Assembly (NCBI RefSeq): GCF_014197855.1
Contig: NZ_JACIGJ010000002.1
Span: forward strand, 186,001 to 250,000
Length of the DNA: 64,000 nucleotides
Origin: Roseospira marina
GTDB lineage: Bacteria; Pseudomonadota; Alphaproteobacteria; Rhodospirillales; Rhodospirillaceae
Direction: 5' to 3'
This document shows, piece by piece, positions 17,879-26,716 of this stretch (position 1 is the stretch's first letter; each line of letters opens with the position of its first letter). The notes beneath the pieces are model-generated. The model saw only the letters and a program-made list of their open reading frames with translations. It was not told the origin of the DNA and searched no databases. Both the position numbers and the translations under genes were made by a program.

Positions 17879-18751
17879 ATGACCGCCCCACACGCCACCC
17901 GCCGCCTCCCCCCGCTCAACGCCGTGCGCGCGTTCGAAGCCGCCGGACGTCTGGGGGGCTTCACGGCGGCGGCGCGAGACCTCGGAGTCTCTCAGGGGGC
18001 CGTCTCACGCCAGATCGGCATTCTGGAACGCTGGCTTGGGCAGCGTCTGTTCGACCGCGTCACAGGTGGGGTGCGGCTGACGGCGGCGGGCGCGAGCCTG
18101 CTTCCGGCGGCCACGGAGGCCCTGGACGGACTTGAACGCGCGGCCGGCCGCCTCACCCGGGATCCGTGGGATATCGACGTCGCCGCGAGCGTCACCCTGG
18201 CCATGCGCTGGTTGATGCCGCGCCTGCCGGCGTTCCAAAGCGCCCACCCCCACGCGCGGCTGAAAATCGCCTCGGTTCCGCACGATGACGACGTCTCCGG
18301 CGAGGTCGCCGACGTCCGCCTCCGCTTTCAGCGCGGCGATACGCCCGACGCCGACGCGCACGTGCTGCGCATGGACCGAAGCGGCCCGCTTGCCGCCCCC
18401 GGGCTCATCTCGCGCGGCCAGCCGCTTCGGACTCTGCGGCCCATCATTGCCTCGCGCAACGCCTGGGATTGGACGGTCTGGAGCGCGCGTACGGGCATCG
18501 CCGCCCCCGACCTCTCGCACGGCTTGATCCTGGATACCGACGAGGCCGCCTTGCAGGCCGGTCGGGCCGGACTGGGCGTCGTCCTGGCGGATCTGGATTT
18601 CGCCGCGCCGGAGTGCGCCGCCGGCCACCTGACGCAGATTGGGCCGGCCGCCACGATGGGCTACTACGTGATCGAATGCGGGTCGGGTGCGGAGCGGCTC
18701 GGGCCGCGCCGGTTTGTGGCCTGGCTCGACACCCTGGTCGCCCCCGCATAG
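17879..18751 (+). CDS. LysR family transcriptional regulator (GcvA-like)
   Basis: This 290-residue regulator has an N-terminal winged helix (LNAVRAFEAAGRLGGFTAAA, then LGVSQGAVSRQIGILERWLG). Its substrate-binding domain is of the type seen in GcvA/AmpR-like members (NAWDWTVWSA). The target is unknown. Its 3' end overlaps the convergent EamA gene by 88 bases. Start: ATG after CCCCCG, chosen because the helix-turn-helix then begins at the usual distance. Confidence 0.9.
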   Translation: MTAPHATRRLPPLNAVRAFEAAGRLGGFTAAARDLGVSQGAVSRQIGILERWLGQRLFDRVTGGVRLTAAGASLLPAATEALDGLERAAGRLTRDPWDIDVAASVTLAMRWLMPRLPAFQSAHPHARLKIASVPHDDDVSGEVADVRLRFQRGDTPDADAHVLRMDRSGPLAAPGLISRGQPLRTLRPIIASRNAWDWTVWSARTGIAAPDLSHGLILDTDEAALQAGRAGLGVVLADLDFAAPECAAGHLTQIGPAATMGYYVIECGSGAERLGPRRFVAWLDTLVAPA

Positions 18752-19656
18752 ACCACACCGGAGTCCGCCGGCTGAACCGCGCGCACCCGCGTCAGGGCAA
18801 CGCCTCCACCGACGATCAGGACGAACCCCACCAACGCCAGAGGCGCGGGAATTTCGCCGAACACAACGGCACCGAGACCCGCGGCGAACACCAACCATGT
18901 GTAATCGACGGGCCCCAGCACCGAGGCCGGCGCCATGCGGAAGCCGCGAATATTGCAGTACTGCGCCGTGATCGCCAGCGGCCCTAGCGCCACCATGACC
19001 GCAATTTGCCCCAGGGTTGGCGGCTGCCACAGCACCAGGGCCGGGCCGGCCATGAGCAGAACCCCGAACCCATTCACATAGAGCAGAACCGTCAGCGCCC
19101 GATCCGACCGTGAGAGCGTGCTGATGAGAATCGTCTCCAGCGCGATCAGAACCGCCCCGATCAACGCGAACCCAGCGCCCCACAGATAGGCTCCATCCAG
19201 CGCGAGCCCGCCTTGGCTGAGCACCACCAGCAGCGCCCCTGCCAGGGAAACCAGCGTGGCACCCCACAGCCCCGGCGACACCACTTCCTTCAACACCGCG
19301 ATTCCCAAAAGGATGGTCAGAACCCCCGTCAGAAGACCAAGGGCGCTGGCGTTGGCGACCGGCATCAGCGTGGCCGCCTGGATGGTCGCGGCGCCGCCGA
19401 ACGCGCCGCAGCACGCCCGGGTCAGGTGCGCCAAGGGCCGGCGGGTGCGCGTCACACCCGACCGGCCGGACAGCACGGCCACCACCGTTACCAGCACGAA
19501 GCCGCTCACATACCGGAAGAACAGCATTTGCAGCGCCGGAATGGCGCCACCCATCAGTTTTCCAGAGGCATAAATCACCGTGAAGATCGCCGTCGCGACC
19601 AACACCCACAGCACGGCGATGCTCTGCGAGGACGCCGACCGATCCCTCGTTCTCAT
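18664..19656 (-). CDS. EamA/DMT family transporter
   Basis: This 330-residue, ten-helix drug/metabolite transporter consists of two EamA repeats (first near FTVIYASGKLMGGAIPALQM, second near LWGAGFALIGAVLIALE). It is RhtA/S-adenosylmethionine-carrier-like in general shape; the substrate is unknown. The soluble C-terminal tail (about 35 residues after the last helix) is encoded in the 88 bases shared with the LysR gene, so the overlap falls in the least constrained part of the protein. Confidence 0.88.
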   Translation of the reverse strand: MRTRDRSASSQSIAVLWVLVATAIFTVIYASGKLMGGAIPALQMLFFRYVSGFVLVTVVAVLSGRSGVTRTRRPLAHLTRACCGAFGGAATIQAATLMPVANASALGLLTGVLTILLGIAVLKEVVSPGLWGATLVSLAGALLVVLSQGGLALDGAYLWGAGFALIGAVLIALETILISTLSRSDRALTVLLYVNGFGVLLMAGPALVLWQPPTLGQIAVMVALGPLAITAQYCNIRGFRMAPASVLGPVDYTWLVFAAGLGAVVFGEIPAPLALVGFVLIVGGGVALTRVRAVQPADSGVVYAGATRVSSQATNRRGPSRSAPDPHSIT

Positions 19657-19811
19657 GGAATACCCTACCTCTATGCGACACGATCCGGGACCATTGGCGC
19701 CATGACCACGGCCGTCGGCAACGCAAGAAAAGGCAGAGTGACATGAGAAAATGAGATGGGCTGGGTCTCATGCCCATCCGAATGTGCACGGAAGGGCCGG
19801 CGCACACGACA

Positions 19812-19843
19812 ACGGCCCGCGCGGGGAGAACCCGGCGGGCCGT
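19812..19843 (-). terminator. Possible terminator of ubiTUV
   Basis: ACGGCCCGC pairs perfectly with GCGGGCCGT around a 14-base loop, 75 bases after the ubiV stop. The following T tract on the minus strand is weak (TGTCGTGT). The hairpin is clear, but its role as an intrinsic terminator is not. Confidence 0.45.
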
Positions 19844-19917
19844 CAGGGGTGCAGCACCCATGCGTGGCGCGTAAGACGGACCGCAGCAAAGCCGGCAGCC
19901 CAATCGATGAGGGACGG

Positions 19918-20844
19918 TTACTCCGCCGCGACCCAATCAGCGCCGGGGGCGTTGTGCAGGAAGCCGTTGGCCACCTCGTGATCCTCCAGCAGATCGAGCA
20001 GGCGATCCTCCGCCTCCTCCACGCTGGCGCGCCCCGCCAGAAGATCGGCATAGGCGTTGCCGACCGCCACCATGTCCATATCAAGCGGCGAAACGCGCAG
20101 CACCGTGACCCCGGCCTCGATCAACTTGGGGATCTCGCGCACGATCAGGGTTACCGCAAACGCCTGCGTCTGAAGGCCATTCACGACCATGAACGGATCG
20201 CCGTCCAGGGTCTCGACCTCCAGGCCCTCCGGATCCTGCTCGCAGATCAGGCGACAGGTGGCCTTGTGCAGACCGTTGGCGCGGGCGTGGTAGCAGCGCG
20301 CCGAGATCGCCAGCGGAGCGCGGCCGAACACCGTCACACCGCAGTCGATGCCCAGACGCTTCGCGGTGCCCGCCAGGGCCACCACGTTGTCCATGGGCAG
20401 TTCCCAAGGCAGGGTCACACAGGTCGCGCCGCGCTCCGCCAGGGCGGTCAAGGTGCCCTCGTTGTAGACGTTGACCATCGGCCCGATTTGGTGCGGCTGT
20501 CCGGACAGCAGCGCCAGCGCGCCGACGTCGTTGGCCTCCACCAGCGCGCCGGCGTTGGCGGTGCGGGCGACGGTCTCCAGCGCGGTGACCTCCTCCTCGG
20601 CGACAGCGAGCCCGATCGTCGGCCGGATCACGGCGCGCCCGGCGGCCTTCAATGCCACCTCGGCCTCCGCCATCGCCTCCATCACCGGCGGGGTTTCCCG
20701 CTTGGCGCAGACGGTCTCGCCCAGAACCACCGTGTCATACGGGCCGTCCGCAGCGACCGCCTGATACAGCGCGCGGCGGCGGTCGGCGGACCAATGGTAC
20801 AGCAGCGGACCAAGGGCGAGGCGGGCGGAAAGCTGGGTCATCAC
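19918..20844 (-). CDS. ubiV: Oxygen-independent ubiquinone hydroxylase subunit UbiV
   Basis: This 308-residue U32 peptidase-family protein works with UbiU and UbiT to hydroxylate ubiquinone precursors without oxygen. Four cysteines for a 4Fe-4S cluster are visible: one in ETVCAKRE and three in CYHARANGLHKATCRLIC. The Cx12Cx3C spacing is the same as in characterised UbiV. The gene lies last in ubiT-ubiU-ubiV. The set allows quinone synthesis under anoxic conditions, as expected for an anaerobic phototroph or denitrifier. Confidence 0.93.
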   Translation of the reverse strand: MMTQLSARLALGPLLYHWSADRRRALYQAVAADGPYDTVVLGETVCAKRETPPVMEAMAEAEVALKAAGRAVIRPTIGLAVAEEEVTALETVARTANAGALVEANDVGALALLSGQPHQIGPMVNVYNEGTLTALAERGATCVTLPWELPMDNVVALAGTAKRLGIDCGVTVFGRAPLAISARCYHARANGLHKATCRLICEQDPEGLEVETLDGDPFMVVNGLQTQAFAVTLIVREIPKLIEAGVTVLRVSPLDMDMVAVGNAYADLLAGRASVEEAEDRLLDLLEDHEVANGFLHNAPGADWVAAE

Positions 20845-20937
20845 AACGTGTCCGATGGCGCGGGGTCAAAAAGAGAATGGGGAACCGACGCCCCCATTCG
20901 GACGTGGCGTCCGAAGCCGGTTGAAGAACGCCCCGGC

Positions 20938-21924
20938 TTAGTGCCAGGCGCCCGAGTAGACGCCGGTGGTCGCCCCCCCGGCCTCCATGAAGCGGCGGGT
21001 GGCGGTCGGGTCGGTCGCGGTCTGGCCGGCGATGGCGGCCTTCAGACTCTTGACCACCTGCGCCACATAGGCCTTGCCACGCTGACGGCCCTCGACCTTG
21101 AGCGCCGTCACACCGGCCCGCGCGAAGTCCGGCAGCAGCGACGTCGCGTCCAGGCTGCACGGGTCCTCAAACAGGTGCATCTCGCGACCCTGCACGCGGT
21201 AGCGGCCCTTGCACGGCGTGGGATAGCCCGCGGCCTCGCCCGCCCCGAAGCGGTTCAGGGTAAAGTTGCCGAGCCGGGAGGTCATGATCTCCCCCTGCTC
21301 CTCATAGCGCACATGGCTGGCCGGGGAGCACGCGCCGTCCTTGTTCGGCGAAATGCCGGTGGCGTAGCCGGACATGGAGCACCGGCCCTCCGCCATCACG
21401 CAGAGGCCGCCGAACACGAACACCTCGGTCTCGACATCCGGCACGGCAGCGGTCAGCGCAGCGATCTGCTCCACCGTCATGACGCGCGGCAGCACGACGC
21501 GGCGGATGTTGAAGGCGTCGCGGTAGAATTGCACCGACGGCGCGTTCGACGCGGAGGCCTGCACCGACAGATGCAGCCGCAGATCCGGGTGCCGCTTCGT
21601 GGCATAGCCGGCCAGGCCCATGTCGCACAGGATCACGGCGCCCGCGCCGGCCTCGGCGCAGATATCCACGTTGCGGCGCCACAGCGAGTCGTCCGAGGCG
21701 TCGGGGTACGTGTTGATGGCGATCATAGGGCGCGCGCCGCGCGCGTTGCAGGTCTCGATCCCCTCGGCCAATTCCTTCGGCGAGAAGTTCAGGCCCGGGA
21801 AGTTGCGCGCGTTGGTCCGGTCCCGAAACCCGAAGTACACGGCATCGGCGCCGGCCTCGATGGCGGCATCAAGGGCGGCCGGCGTACCGGCGGGGCAGAC
21901 CAGTTCCATGGGCACGGCATTCAT
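20938..21924 (-). CDS. ubiU: Oxygen-independent ubiquinone hydroxylase subunit UbiU
   Basis: This 328-residue U32 family protein is the partner of UbiV. It begins MELVCPAGTPAALDAAIEAG, and its cluster cysteines are seen in GGLCVMAEGRCSMSG, KDGACSPA and YPTPCKGRY. The ATG at 21924 gives the usual U32 start; a longer open frame upstream only runs antisense-like through ubiT. It lies between ubiT (22-base gap) and ubiV. Confidence 0.93.
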   Translation of the reverse strand: MNAVPMELVCPAGTPAALDAAIEAGADAVYFGFRDRTNARNFPGLNFSPKELAEGIETCNARGARPMIAINTYPDASDDSLWRRNVDICAEAGAGAVILCDMGLAGYATKRHPDLRLHLSVQASASNAPSVQFYRDAFNIRRVVLPRVMTVEQIAALTAAVPDVETEVFVFGGLCVMAEGRCSMSGYATGISPNKDGACSPASHVRYEEQGEIMTSRLGNFTLNRFGAGEAAGYPTPCKGRYRVQGREMHLFEDPCSLDATSLLPDFARAGVTALKVEGRQRGKAYVAQVVKSLKAAIAGQTATDPTATRRFMEAGGATTGVYSGAWH

Positions 21925-21946
21925 GGCGGGACCTTTCCGACTCGAG

Positions 21947-22600
21947 CTAACTGGCGGCGCGGCGGCGCTGGGTCCGCTGCATCTGACTTTCCATGCGGGA
22001 CATGCGGGCGTCCTGGCGGGCGACCTCGGTGCGGACCGGCGCGAGAATGGCGTCCTGGATGGTCGCCAGATCGCGGCTGGCCGCCGCATGAACGCGCTGA
22101 CCAAACCGCATGGCGTGCGGCAACGCGGCGCCGAACGGCCAGGGCATGGCGTTGGTGATATCGTCGATCCCGGCGCCGGCGTCTTCCAGCGCATAGCGCA
22201 GCGCCATGACCAAACTGGTGTCGCCCTCGATGGTCAGCGCGCGGGCGAAGAACGAGGCGTCGCCGTCCATGCCCTCGGTGTCAAGCATGGCCGTCAGCGT
22301 TTCCAACGGCGCGCGCACGGCGGCGACCGCGCCCATGGCCTCACGGGTGTCGGCCTCGATCAGGTCCAGTTCCAGCGCGCCATCGTCGATATCGAGCACG
22401 ACCGCCACCGGATGCCCGGTCGGCACGATAGCGAGACGCCCCTGGAGACCCGACAGCCGGTCGCCGAGGCGCGGTCCCAGGTCCGCGATCAGCCCGTCCA
22501 TGACGGGACGGGCCACGACACGCAGCGCAGACAGCGGAATCGGTCGGATCAGAAGGCCCAGCAACAGGCCTGGGGAGAACGTTCGAACGGACTGGGACAT
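21947..22600 (-). CDS. ubiT: Ubiquinone anaerobic accessory factor UbiT (SCP2 lipid-binding domain)
   Basis: This 217-residue protein has an SCP2-like lipid-carrier domain (GRLAIVPTGHPVAVVLDI to GMDGDASFFARALTIEGDTS). The Arg/Ala-rich, coiled C-terminal tail (VRTEVARQDARMSRMES) is typical of alphaproteobacterial UbiT proteins. It is thought to hold the prenylated quinone intermediates for UbiU-UbiV. The ATG at 22600 (SQSVRTFSPG) gives the standard start. First gene of ubiT-U-V. Confidence 0.88.
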   Translation of the reverse strand: MSQSVRTFSPGLLLGLLIRPIPLSALRVVARPVMDGLIADLGPRLGDRLSGLQGRLAIVPTGHPVAVVLDIDDGALELDLIEADTREAMGAVAAVRAPLETLTAMLDTEGMDGDASFFARALTIEGDTSLVMALRYALEDAGAGIDDITNAMPWPFGAALPHAMRFGQRVHAAASRDLATIQDAILAPVRTEVARQDARMSRMESQMQRTQRRRAAS

Positions 22601-22816
22601 GATACACCTTGCGCGCAGGACGGCCGGTCCGGTGCGACACGAAACATACCGCCCCCGGACGGATACGGGCGCCGTAGTAATACTGGGGTCTTCCCCGAGG
22701 GGCAAGAGGCGTGCAGTGCAACAGTCGGATACGGGGCTCCACGCGCAGGGGTCGCGGTGACGGTCCTGTGGGTGTAAGACGGACCCGTTCGTTCCCGCCG
22801 AAAAGGAGCCGTTGCC

Positions 22817-23293
22817 GTGGACTCTGCCTCCGTGATTGCCCTCGCCGTCATCCTGTCGGCCAGCTTCGCCACCGCGATGACCGCCGCTGCCTACCGCCCG
22901 GACGATTGGTACGCCGCCTTGCGCAAGCCATGGTGGACACCGCCGAACTGGCTGTTCCCTCTGGCCTGGGCGATCCTGTACGCGCTGATGTCGGCCTCCG
23001 CCTTCCTGGTGTGGAGCTTCGCGCAGCCCGGCGAGGGGACGGTGCCGCTGGTCGTCTACGCCGTTCAGCTCGGGCTCAATGCCCTGTGGTCGCCGGTGTT
23101 CTTCGGCATGCGCCGCATGGGGTTGGCCTATCTGGTCGTGGTGTCCCTGTGGATCGCCGTTCTGGCCACGGCCGTCCTGTTCTTCCCGATCAACTACTGG
23201 GCCGGCCTTCTGTTGATGCCGTATCTGGTGTGGGTCACCGTGGCGAGCTTCCTGAACCTGTCGGTCTGGCGCCTGAATCGAACGAGCGCCTGA
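22817..23293 (+). CDS. tspO: TspO/MBR family tryptophan-rich protein
   Basis: This 158-residue, five-helix membrane protein is homologous to the TspO/CrtK outer-membrane sensor of purple bacteria. Aromatic-rich motifs include KPWWTPPNWLFPLAWAILY and LNALWSPVFFGMRRMG. It binds tetrapyrroles and, in Rhodobacter, tunes photosynthesis genes to oxygen. GTG start with AAAAGGAG eight bases before it. Divergent from the anaerobic ubi genes. Confidence 0.93.
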   Translation: MDSASVIALAVILSASFATAMTAAAYRPDDWYAALRKPWWTPPNWLFPLAWAILYALMSASAFLVWSFAQPGEGTVPLVVYAVQLGLNALWSPVFFGMRRMGLAYLVVVSLWIAVLATAVLFFPINYWAGLLLMPYLVWVTVASFLNLSVWRLNRTSA

Positions 23294-23368
23294 CGACGGA
23301 GCGGGTTTGTGCCTCGCGCGTGCCCCCTACGGGTGGGCGGCGCGCGAGGCGGATCCCCCTATTGCCCC

Positions 23369-26161
23369 CTACCGGCCCTCGCCGGGGCCGTCGCCGTCCG
23401 GGTCCGGCAGGTGCACCGGCTTTGGCGTCGGCGGTGGCTCGACGGTCGGATCGGACTCGACCGGGTGGCCGCCCGACCCCGTCGCGTGGCGTCCCATCGC
23501 GGCCAGACGATCGACATGCAGATGGGCTGGTGGCGCGTTGCCCTCCTTGTCGACGCCGAAGTACAGCGTCGTGTGCGGGAACGGGATCTCGATGCCCAGC
23601 GCGTCGAAGCGGTGCTTCATACGTCGGTTGAACTCGCGGCCGACCCACCACTGCATGATCGGCTTGGTCATGATACGCGCCTTGATGATGACGGCCGAAT
23701 CCTTGAACCCGTCAACGCCCAGCACCTCCAGCGGCTCAAGAATACTGGGGCCGTATTCGTCATCCGCCTGCAGCTCGGCACCGATCTCGTGCAGAATCGA
23801 GGTCACGTAATCGGTGTTCTCCCGATACGCGATTCCCACCTCCAACAGATAGTACGAGAAGTCCTTGGTCATGTTCGTGACCGTATCCACACCGCTGAAC
23901 GGAATGGTGTGCAGATTGCCGGACAGATCGCGCAGACGGATGGAGCGGATGGACATGGCTTCGACGACCCCGGCATGACTGCCGACCTGCACCACGTCCC
24001 CCACGCCGATGGTATCCTCCAGCAGGTTGAACACGCCGCTGATGACGTCCTGAACCAGCTTCTGCGACCCGAAGCCGATGGCCAGACCGATCACACCGGC
24101 ACCGGCCAGAAGGGGTGCAATGTCCACCCCGATCTCCGACAGCACGATCAGCGACGCCACCACCACCAGGAACACCGTCAGCACGTTGCGCAACAGGGGC
24201 AGCAGCGTGCGCTCCCGCTGACCGCGCTCGACCAGCTTGCCTTGCGCATCCGTCGAGGACAGGTAGCGCAGGATCATGTGATTGACGCCCTCCCACAGGG
24301 CCACCGCCACCGCTAGGACGAGCGCCAGATTCAACGCCATGGTGACGAAACGCTTGCCGCCGCCGTCCAGCAGCCAGGACAGGGCACCCAGATGCCAGGC
24401 GTCGAGAATCAAGGCCAGGGCGATCAGCCCGACCAGAACCCGCACCGCAGAGGTCGTCAGGCCGATATAACGCCGGCCGCGCTCCCGGGCGCCCCGATCC
24501 AACCGCCCCGCACCGTGCAGCCGCATCATGCTGGCGTCGCGCACCTTCTGCACCCAGCCGAACACGACCAGCCCGAGGAAGAACACCACGACGGTCTTCA
24601 GCGTGGCCAAGCCGGCCAAGGCGAACCAACGCTCGGTATCGACCACCCACGCGAAGAAAATGCCGATGGCATACGCCGTGGCCAGGATGTGCCAAATGTC
24701 AGCCAACCCGCGCAGCAGCCCACCGATCCAGGCCGAGGACGCGCCCCCGCGCACATTGATGCGGCGGATGTGCGCCTTAACGATGGCCCGCAGAGCGATC
24801 AGCGTCCGGATGCTCAACACAAGGACCACCAACCCGGCCAGATGCACCAGAAGCATCCGGCCGCCGTGCGGCATGCCGAGCAGCCGCGACACCTCCACCA
24901 GCAGATACCCGAGCACGAGAGCCATGCCGATCCGGCGCAGGCCCCGCGTCAGGATGGTGGCCGTCTCGTCCGACGCCGGCATCAGGCGGAGCGAAGCGTC
25001 CCCCGGAGACAGCAGGGCGCCCAGCACCAGATCGACGGCGCGCAGGATCACCATGGTCGTCACCACGACAGCGGCCACCAGTTCCGTCCGCCAGGTCGCA
25101 TCGATCACCGGCATGGTGGCCTGGGCCGTGACCGCGAACACGCCGATCGGCAGCAGCGACAACACCAACCGGGTGACCAAAAGGATCAACCGGCGCGTCC
25201 CGGATGTCTCGGCCGCCTTTTCTTGCAGGCGTCGAATGGCGCCGATCAGCATGAACCGGATCAGAACGGCGGTCACTACACCCGCCAGGACCACCAGAGC
25301 GATTTGCCAACTTAGATGCAGCCAGACGTCCCGCTGCGTGTCGTCGAATTGCAGCCGGATCCAGTTCCAGATCTCCGGAACCTGGGTCGTGATTCCGCTG
25401 GTCCAGACCACATCCTCGTACAGATCGTGGAACAGGTTGGTCAGCGCCGTGATATCAGGGGCCGGAATGGGCAGGACGGACTCGCCCTCTCCGCCATCGC
25501 CGGACGAGTCCGTGGCGCCCGAGGCCGGCGCCGATTCCCCGGCTCCGGCCGGGGCCTCCGGGGTGGCGCTGCCAACGGCCGCCGCGGCAAGGCCCGAAAG
25601 CCCCGCCGAGGAGCTGGAGGCGGACCCGGATGAAGACGCGGGCGGAGACCCGGACGACGCGGATGCGCCCTCGCCTTGGCTGCCCGAGGGTGAGGCCACC
25701 CCCGGCTCGGTCGCCCGCAACAGGTCGACCAGGGCCGCCCGAGTCTCGGGATTGCGCAGGGCGGCCAGCAGGCCAGCCACGTTGTCCGGCACCGAGGCGG
25801 AGGGCGGCGCCGCCGTGGTCGGGGCCGGCGCGGCAGCGGCCCCGTCCGCAGGACTGCCGGCGGCCCTCTCGGCTTCGGATCCGCTGGCGCCGGAGGCCTC
25901 CGACGCCCCAACAGCCGAATCTCCCGGCGCGGCCGTCTCGGTGGTCCCGGATTCGGCGGCCCGCGCAGCGGCCTCCGTCCGGGACTCGATCATCGTTTCC
26001 AGCGCCTGCTGGGCTTCCGGCGACAACGCCCGCGACTGGGCGTGGGCCATGCCCCCAAACACGCCGCTCAACCCCGCGAGCAGACAAAGGAGACCCAACA
26101 GCGCGACCAGACGTCCCGTAGAGATTCGGCGACGGGGGGCAGGCGTTGTCACGGTGCGCAT
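23369..26161 (-). CDS. Large MscS-family mechanosensitive channel (YbiO-like)
   Basis: This 930-residue protein contains, in order: a signal peptide (to about residue 41, AHAQ); a 190-residue Ala/Ser/Gly/Pro/Glu-rich low-complexity stretch in the periplasm; about ten membrane helices; and the MscS core. The core is the pore helix AGAGVIGLAIGFGSQKLVQD and the beta domain DTIGVGDVVQVGSHAGVVE. A Pro-rich tail ends the protein. It should release solutes on osmotic downshock. The ATG at 26161 gives the signal peptide; an upstream extension of the frame reads into arsC on the other strand. The low-complexity region is longer than I would expect for YbiO. Confidence 0.88.
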   Translation of the reverse strand: MRTVTTPAPRRRISTGRLVALLGLLCLLAGLSGVFGGMAHAQSRALSPEAQQALETMIESRTEAAARAAESGTTETAAPGDSAVGASEASGASGSEAERAAGSPADGAAAAPAPTTAAPPSASVPDNVAGLLAALRNPETRAALVDLLRATEPGVASPSGSQGEGASASSGSPPASSSGSASSSSAGLSGLAAAAVGSATPEAPAGAGESAPASGATDSSGDGGEGESVLPIPAPDITALTNLFHDLYEDVVWTSGITTQVPEIWNWIRLQFDDTQRDVWLHLSWQIALVVLAGVVTAVLIRFMLIGAIRRLQEKAAETSGTRRLILLVTRLVLSLLPIGVFAVTAQATMPVIDATWRTELVAAVVVTTMVILRAVDLVLGALLSPGDASLRLMPASDETATILTRGLRRIGMALVLGYLLVEVSRLLGMPHGGRMLLVHLAGLVVLVLSIRTLIALRAIVKAHIRRINVRGGASSAWIGGLLRGLADIWHILATAYAIGIFFAWVVDTERWFALAGLATLKTVVVFFLGLVVFGWVQKVRDASMMRLHGAGRLDRGARERGRRYIGLTTSAVRVLVGLIALALILDAWHLGALSWLLDGGGKRFVTMALNLALVLAVAVALWEGVNHMILRYLSSTDAQGKLVERGQRERTLLPLLRNVLTVFLVVVASLIVLSEIGVDIAPLLAGAGVIGLAIGFGSQKLVQDVISGVFNLLEDTIGVGDVVQVGSHAGVVEAMSIRSIRLRDLSGNLHTIPFSGVDTVTNMTKDFSYYLLEVGIAYRENTDYVTSILHEIGAELQADDEYGPSILEPLEVLGVDGFKDSAVIIKARIMTKPIMQWWVGREFNRRMKHRFDALGIEIPFPHTTLYFGVDKEGNAPPAHLHVDRLAAMGRHATGSGGHPVESDPTVEPPPTPKPVHLPDPDGDGPGEGR

Positions 26162-26239
26162 CTCCGCGTATGTGAACTGAAGGTAATTGGGTCCGTGTCC
26201 CCTCGGGACTGTGGGCACGGCCGAAGCGGGAGGGAATGA

Positions 26240-26581
26240 ATGACCGTCGTGATGTATCACAATCCCCGATGCAGCAAGTCCCGCGCAACCCTGTCGCTCT
26301 TGCGGGATCGGGGCATTGAACCCGAAGTTGTTCCGTACCTGGACGCGCCGCCGGACGCCGATACGGTGCGACGCCTGTTGCAGCTGCTGAAGATGGCGCC
26401 GCGCGACCTGATGCGCAAGAAAGAGGCTCGGGAGGCCGGACTGGCCGATCCAGACCTGAATGATGAGGCCCTGATCGCCGGCATGATCGCCCACCCGATC
26501 GTCATCGAACGGCCGATCGTGGTGGCGAACGGACGGGCCCGGCTGGGGCGGCCGCCAGAGGCCGTTCTCGAGATTCTGTAA
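26240..26581 (+). CDS. arsC: Glutaredoxin-dependent arsenate reductase ArsC
   Basis: This 113-residue thioredoxin-fold protein has the active site HNPRCSKSRATL and the downstream Arg triad region (ERPIVV, GRARLGRPPE) of the ArsC/YffB family. It reduces arsenate to arsenite using glutathione/glutaredoxin. No arsB/acr3 or arsR is nearby, so it may act alone or on another substrate. GGGAGGG lies upstream of the ATG. Confidence 0.9.
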   Translation: MTVVMYHNPRCSKSRATLSLLRDRGIEPEVVPYLDAPPDADTVRRLLQLLKMAPRDLMRKKEAREAGLADPDLNDEALIAGMIAHPIVIERPIVVANGRARLGRPPEAVLEIL

Positions 26582-26716
26582 CCGGGCCCCATGGCCCCCA
26601 CCGGGGCCAGCGCCCACGCGACGCGCGTGTCGGTTTGACGCGCGTGTCGGTTTAAGGCTGTTCCGCCCAATGTTCCGGCCCTACACTGGCCGCTGTCGGC
26701 GCCCATCCAGACCTAT

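Noticed and set aside
19756-22158. 800-codon plus-strand open frame opposite ubiV/ubiU
   Set aside because: GC-rich antisense frame rich in Arg, His and Gly; the minus-strand U32 proteins have all cluster cysteines.
22601-22816. FNR or PpsR site between ubiT and tspO
   Set aside because: No TTGAT-N4-ATCAA or TGT-N12-ACA match on either strand by eye.
26162-26617. N-terminal extension of the MscS-type channel
   Set aside because: The signal peptide begins at 26161; the extension is antisense to arsC.
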